DNA from: Undibacterium sp. YM2
GTDB lineage: Bacteria; Pseudomonadota; Gammaproteobacteria; Burkholderiales; Burkholderiaceae_D
DNA: 64,000 bases
Reading direction: 5' to 3'
NCBI RefSeq assembly: GCF_009937975.1
Contig: NZ_AP018441.1
Span: 2,976,001 to 3,040,000, forward strand
Shown: piece after piece, positions 62,982-64,000 of the stretch
Layout: each line of letters opens with the position of its first letter
How positions within the stretch are numbered: the stretch's first letter is position 1
Program-made: the position numbers and the translations under genes
The notes under the pieces: model-generated
What the model saw: only the letters and a program-made list of their open reading frames with translations
Databases searched by the model: none
Told to the model about the DNA's origin: nothing

Positions 62982-63449
62982 TCAGTCACTACCGTAGAGT
63001 TTTTTCATATTCTCGCCAGACTTCAAGCGTCGCAAGTATTTGAAAGTACCCATGGCTTTGGCAATCAGCTTGTCGCCATTCCAGACCTCTCCCTCGCAAA
63101 AGCACATGGTGGTGGATTGATGGAAAGCCTTGCCACGCGCTTCCATACGGCCACCTGGTACACCGCCTGGCTGCAGGAAAGTGGTTTTCATTTCTACCGT
63201 GACGACTCCCTTGAGGTCGCTACTCATGGACCGGCCAGCCATCGCCATCACCACATCAAGCATGGTCATAATCACGCCACCGTGGGCAATTTGCCAGCTA
63301 TTCATGTGCCGTTCGCTCAGGTCAAGTGCCAGTCGTGCATGACCATTTTCCATTTCCAGGAACTCAACGCCCAAGTCGTGTAAAAAAGGATTCAATACCG
63401 GTGTTGGTTGCGCAATGGGAAGCGCCGCAGCAGACTTGGCCTCTGTCAT
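62982..63449 (-). CDS. PaaI-family hotdog thioesterase
   Basis: A 155-residue hotdog protein. Landmarks are NPFLHDLGVEFLEMENGHAR, the HGGVIMTMLDVVMAMAGR helix with catalytic region, and VEMKTTFLQPG. It hydrolyses an acyl- or aryl-CoA of unknown identity. It overlaps the stop of the upstream SDR by 4 bp (ATGA). Confidence 0.9.
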   Translation of the reverse strand: MTEAKSAAALPIAQPTPVLNPFLHDLGVEFLEMENGHARLALDLSERHMNSWQIAHGGVIMTMLDVVMAMAGRSMSSDLKGVVTVEMKTTFLQPGGVPGGRMEARGKAFHQSTTMCFCEGEVWNGDKLIAKAMGTFKYLRRLKSGENMKKLYGSD

Positions 63450-64000
63450 ACAGCAGATACTCCGCCATCCACTGCCAGGGTTTGGCCTGTAATGTGCTTA
63501 CCAGCATCACTGGCAAACAGCATGGCCACGCCCTTCAAATCTTCATCATCACCTATGCGCTGCAAAGGCGCTTCTTTGGCGAGTTTTTCTTCGCCCAGGT
63601 TTTCCAGTATGCCCTTGGTCATTTTTGAGGGGAAAAATCCCGGTGCAATCGCATTGACGGTAATGCCATGCACACCCCATTCACCAGCCAGCGTGCGTGT
63701 AAAGTTAATGACGGCTGCCTTGGAGGTGTTATAAGCAATGGTCTGCATGGTACCAGGCGCATTACCAGCCAGACCGGCGATAGAGGCGATATTGATGATG
63801 CGGCCATACTTGCGCGGTATCATGGACCGTTTACCGACTGCCTGCGAGATCAGGAATATGCTGCGGATATTCAGGTTCATGACCTTGTCCCAGGCATCAA
63901 CTGGATAATCTTCCGCCGGAGCACCCCAGGTAGCGCCTGCATTATTGATAAGGATATCGATATGTCCCAGACGGGCCAGTGCTTCATCTACCAATGGCTG
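63446..64000 (-). CDS. SDR-family oxidoreductase, 3' part (runs off right edge)
   Basis: About 185 C-terminal residues of a FabG-like SDR. Motifs are HIDILINNAGATWG, NIASIAGLAGN with the catalytic Ser, YNTSKAAVINFTRTLAGEW (Tyr-x3-Lys) and the C-terminal ITGQTLAVDGG. The N-terminal Rossmann motif lies outside the window. It is translationally coupled to the PaaI-type thioesterase. Confidence 0.9.
   Translation of the reverse strand, partial: QPLVDEALARLGHIDILINNAGATWGAPAEDYPVDAWDKVMNLNIRSIFLISQAVGKRSMIPRKYGRIINIASIAGLAGNAPGTMQTIAYNTSKAAVINFTRTLAGEWGVHGITVNAIAPGFFPSKMTKGILENLGEEKLAKEAPLQRIGDDEDLKGVAMLFASDAGKHITGQTLAVDGGVSAV

Noticed and set aside
1..64000. tRNA genes, CRISPR arrays, insertion sequences, prophage or att sites
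   Set aside because: No cloverleaf-like genes, regular repeat-spacer arrays, transposases, integrases or phage genes were seen on reading both strands; a covariance-model scan was not possible.

Overview
The window looks like chromosomal DNA of a betaproteobacterium of the family Oxalobacteraceae (Burkholderiales), probably Undibacterium or a close relative. Grounds are the moderate GC content, the gene set (iscRSUA-hscBA-fdx-iscX, RF2 plus lysS, dcd, a biosynthetic-type basic amino acid decarboxylase, MipA, DUF1800/DUF1501 pair) and the betaproteobacterial style of the ThrC, HscA and MetY sequences. This placement comes from protein recognition only. I saw no tRNA, rRNA, CRISPR array, insertion sequence or prophage. 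Nearly all of the window is ordinary protein-coding chromosome.

Layout. 1-4.1 kb (minus): the 5' part of threonine synthase, then fdhD fused to a winged-helix domain, and a YdeP-type molybdopterin oxidoreductase. 4.2-8.6 kb: an XRE-cupin regulator divergent from kbl-tdh-sdaA, a threonine/serine degradation operon, with tandem palindromes between them. 8.7-14.4 kb: a TonB-dependent receptor, a prolyl-oligopeptidase homologue whose active site appears destroyed, and two small exported proteins. 14.5-17.8 kb: an Lrp-type regulator divergent from a saccharopine-dehydrogenase-family enzyme (probably lysine 6-dehydrogenase) and an ALDH7-type semialdehyde dehydrogenase, together a short lysine catabolic route. 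17.9-24.1 kb: a Cdd1 protein and the complete isc operon. 24.3-32.5 kb: an orphan histidine kinase, thyA-folA-DUF4337-mipA, a basic amino acid decarboxylase and a PilZ protein.

32.6-41.2 kb: a DUF4214-DUF1800 lipoprotein with a Tat-exported DUF1501 partner, glsA and dcd (minus), a YgiQ radical-SAM protein and a small zinc-ribbon protein. 41.4-46.6 kb: prfB with its programmed +1 frameshift, lysS, an ABC exporter and an exported cupin. 46.7-51.4 kb: a renalase-like flavoprotein, a small orphan gene with its own terminator, a CBS protein, and the metY-hydrolase-LysE operon. 51.4-56.1 kb (minus): a chemoreceptor followed by cysC, a DHH phosphoesterase and a sulfotransferase. I read the last three as a PAPS make-use-recycle cassette. 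56.5-64 kb: an Mpo1-like membrane protein, and a tightly packed minus-strand operon of at least nine genes (two SDRs, two hotdog thioesterases, a serine hydrolase, an MDR reductase, an extended GST, an alpha/beta hydrolase and a GNAT) that runs off the right edge.

The most interesting items are the cysC-DHH-sulfotransferase cassette, the degenerate prolyl oligopeptidase beside the TonB receptor, the palindrome array upstream of kbl, the wHTH-FdhD fusion and the RTX-type module fused to DUF4214-DUF1800. No clearly new defence or mobile system is visible.
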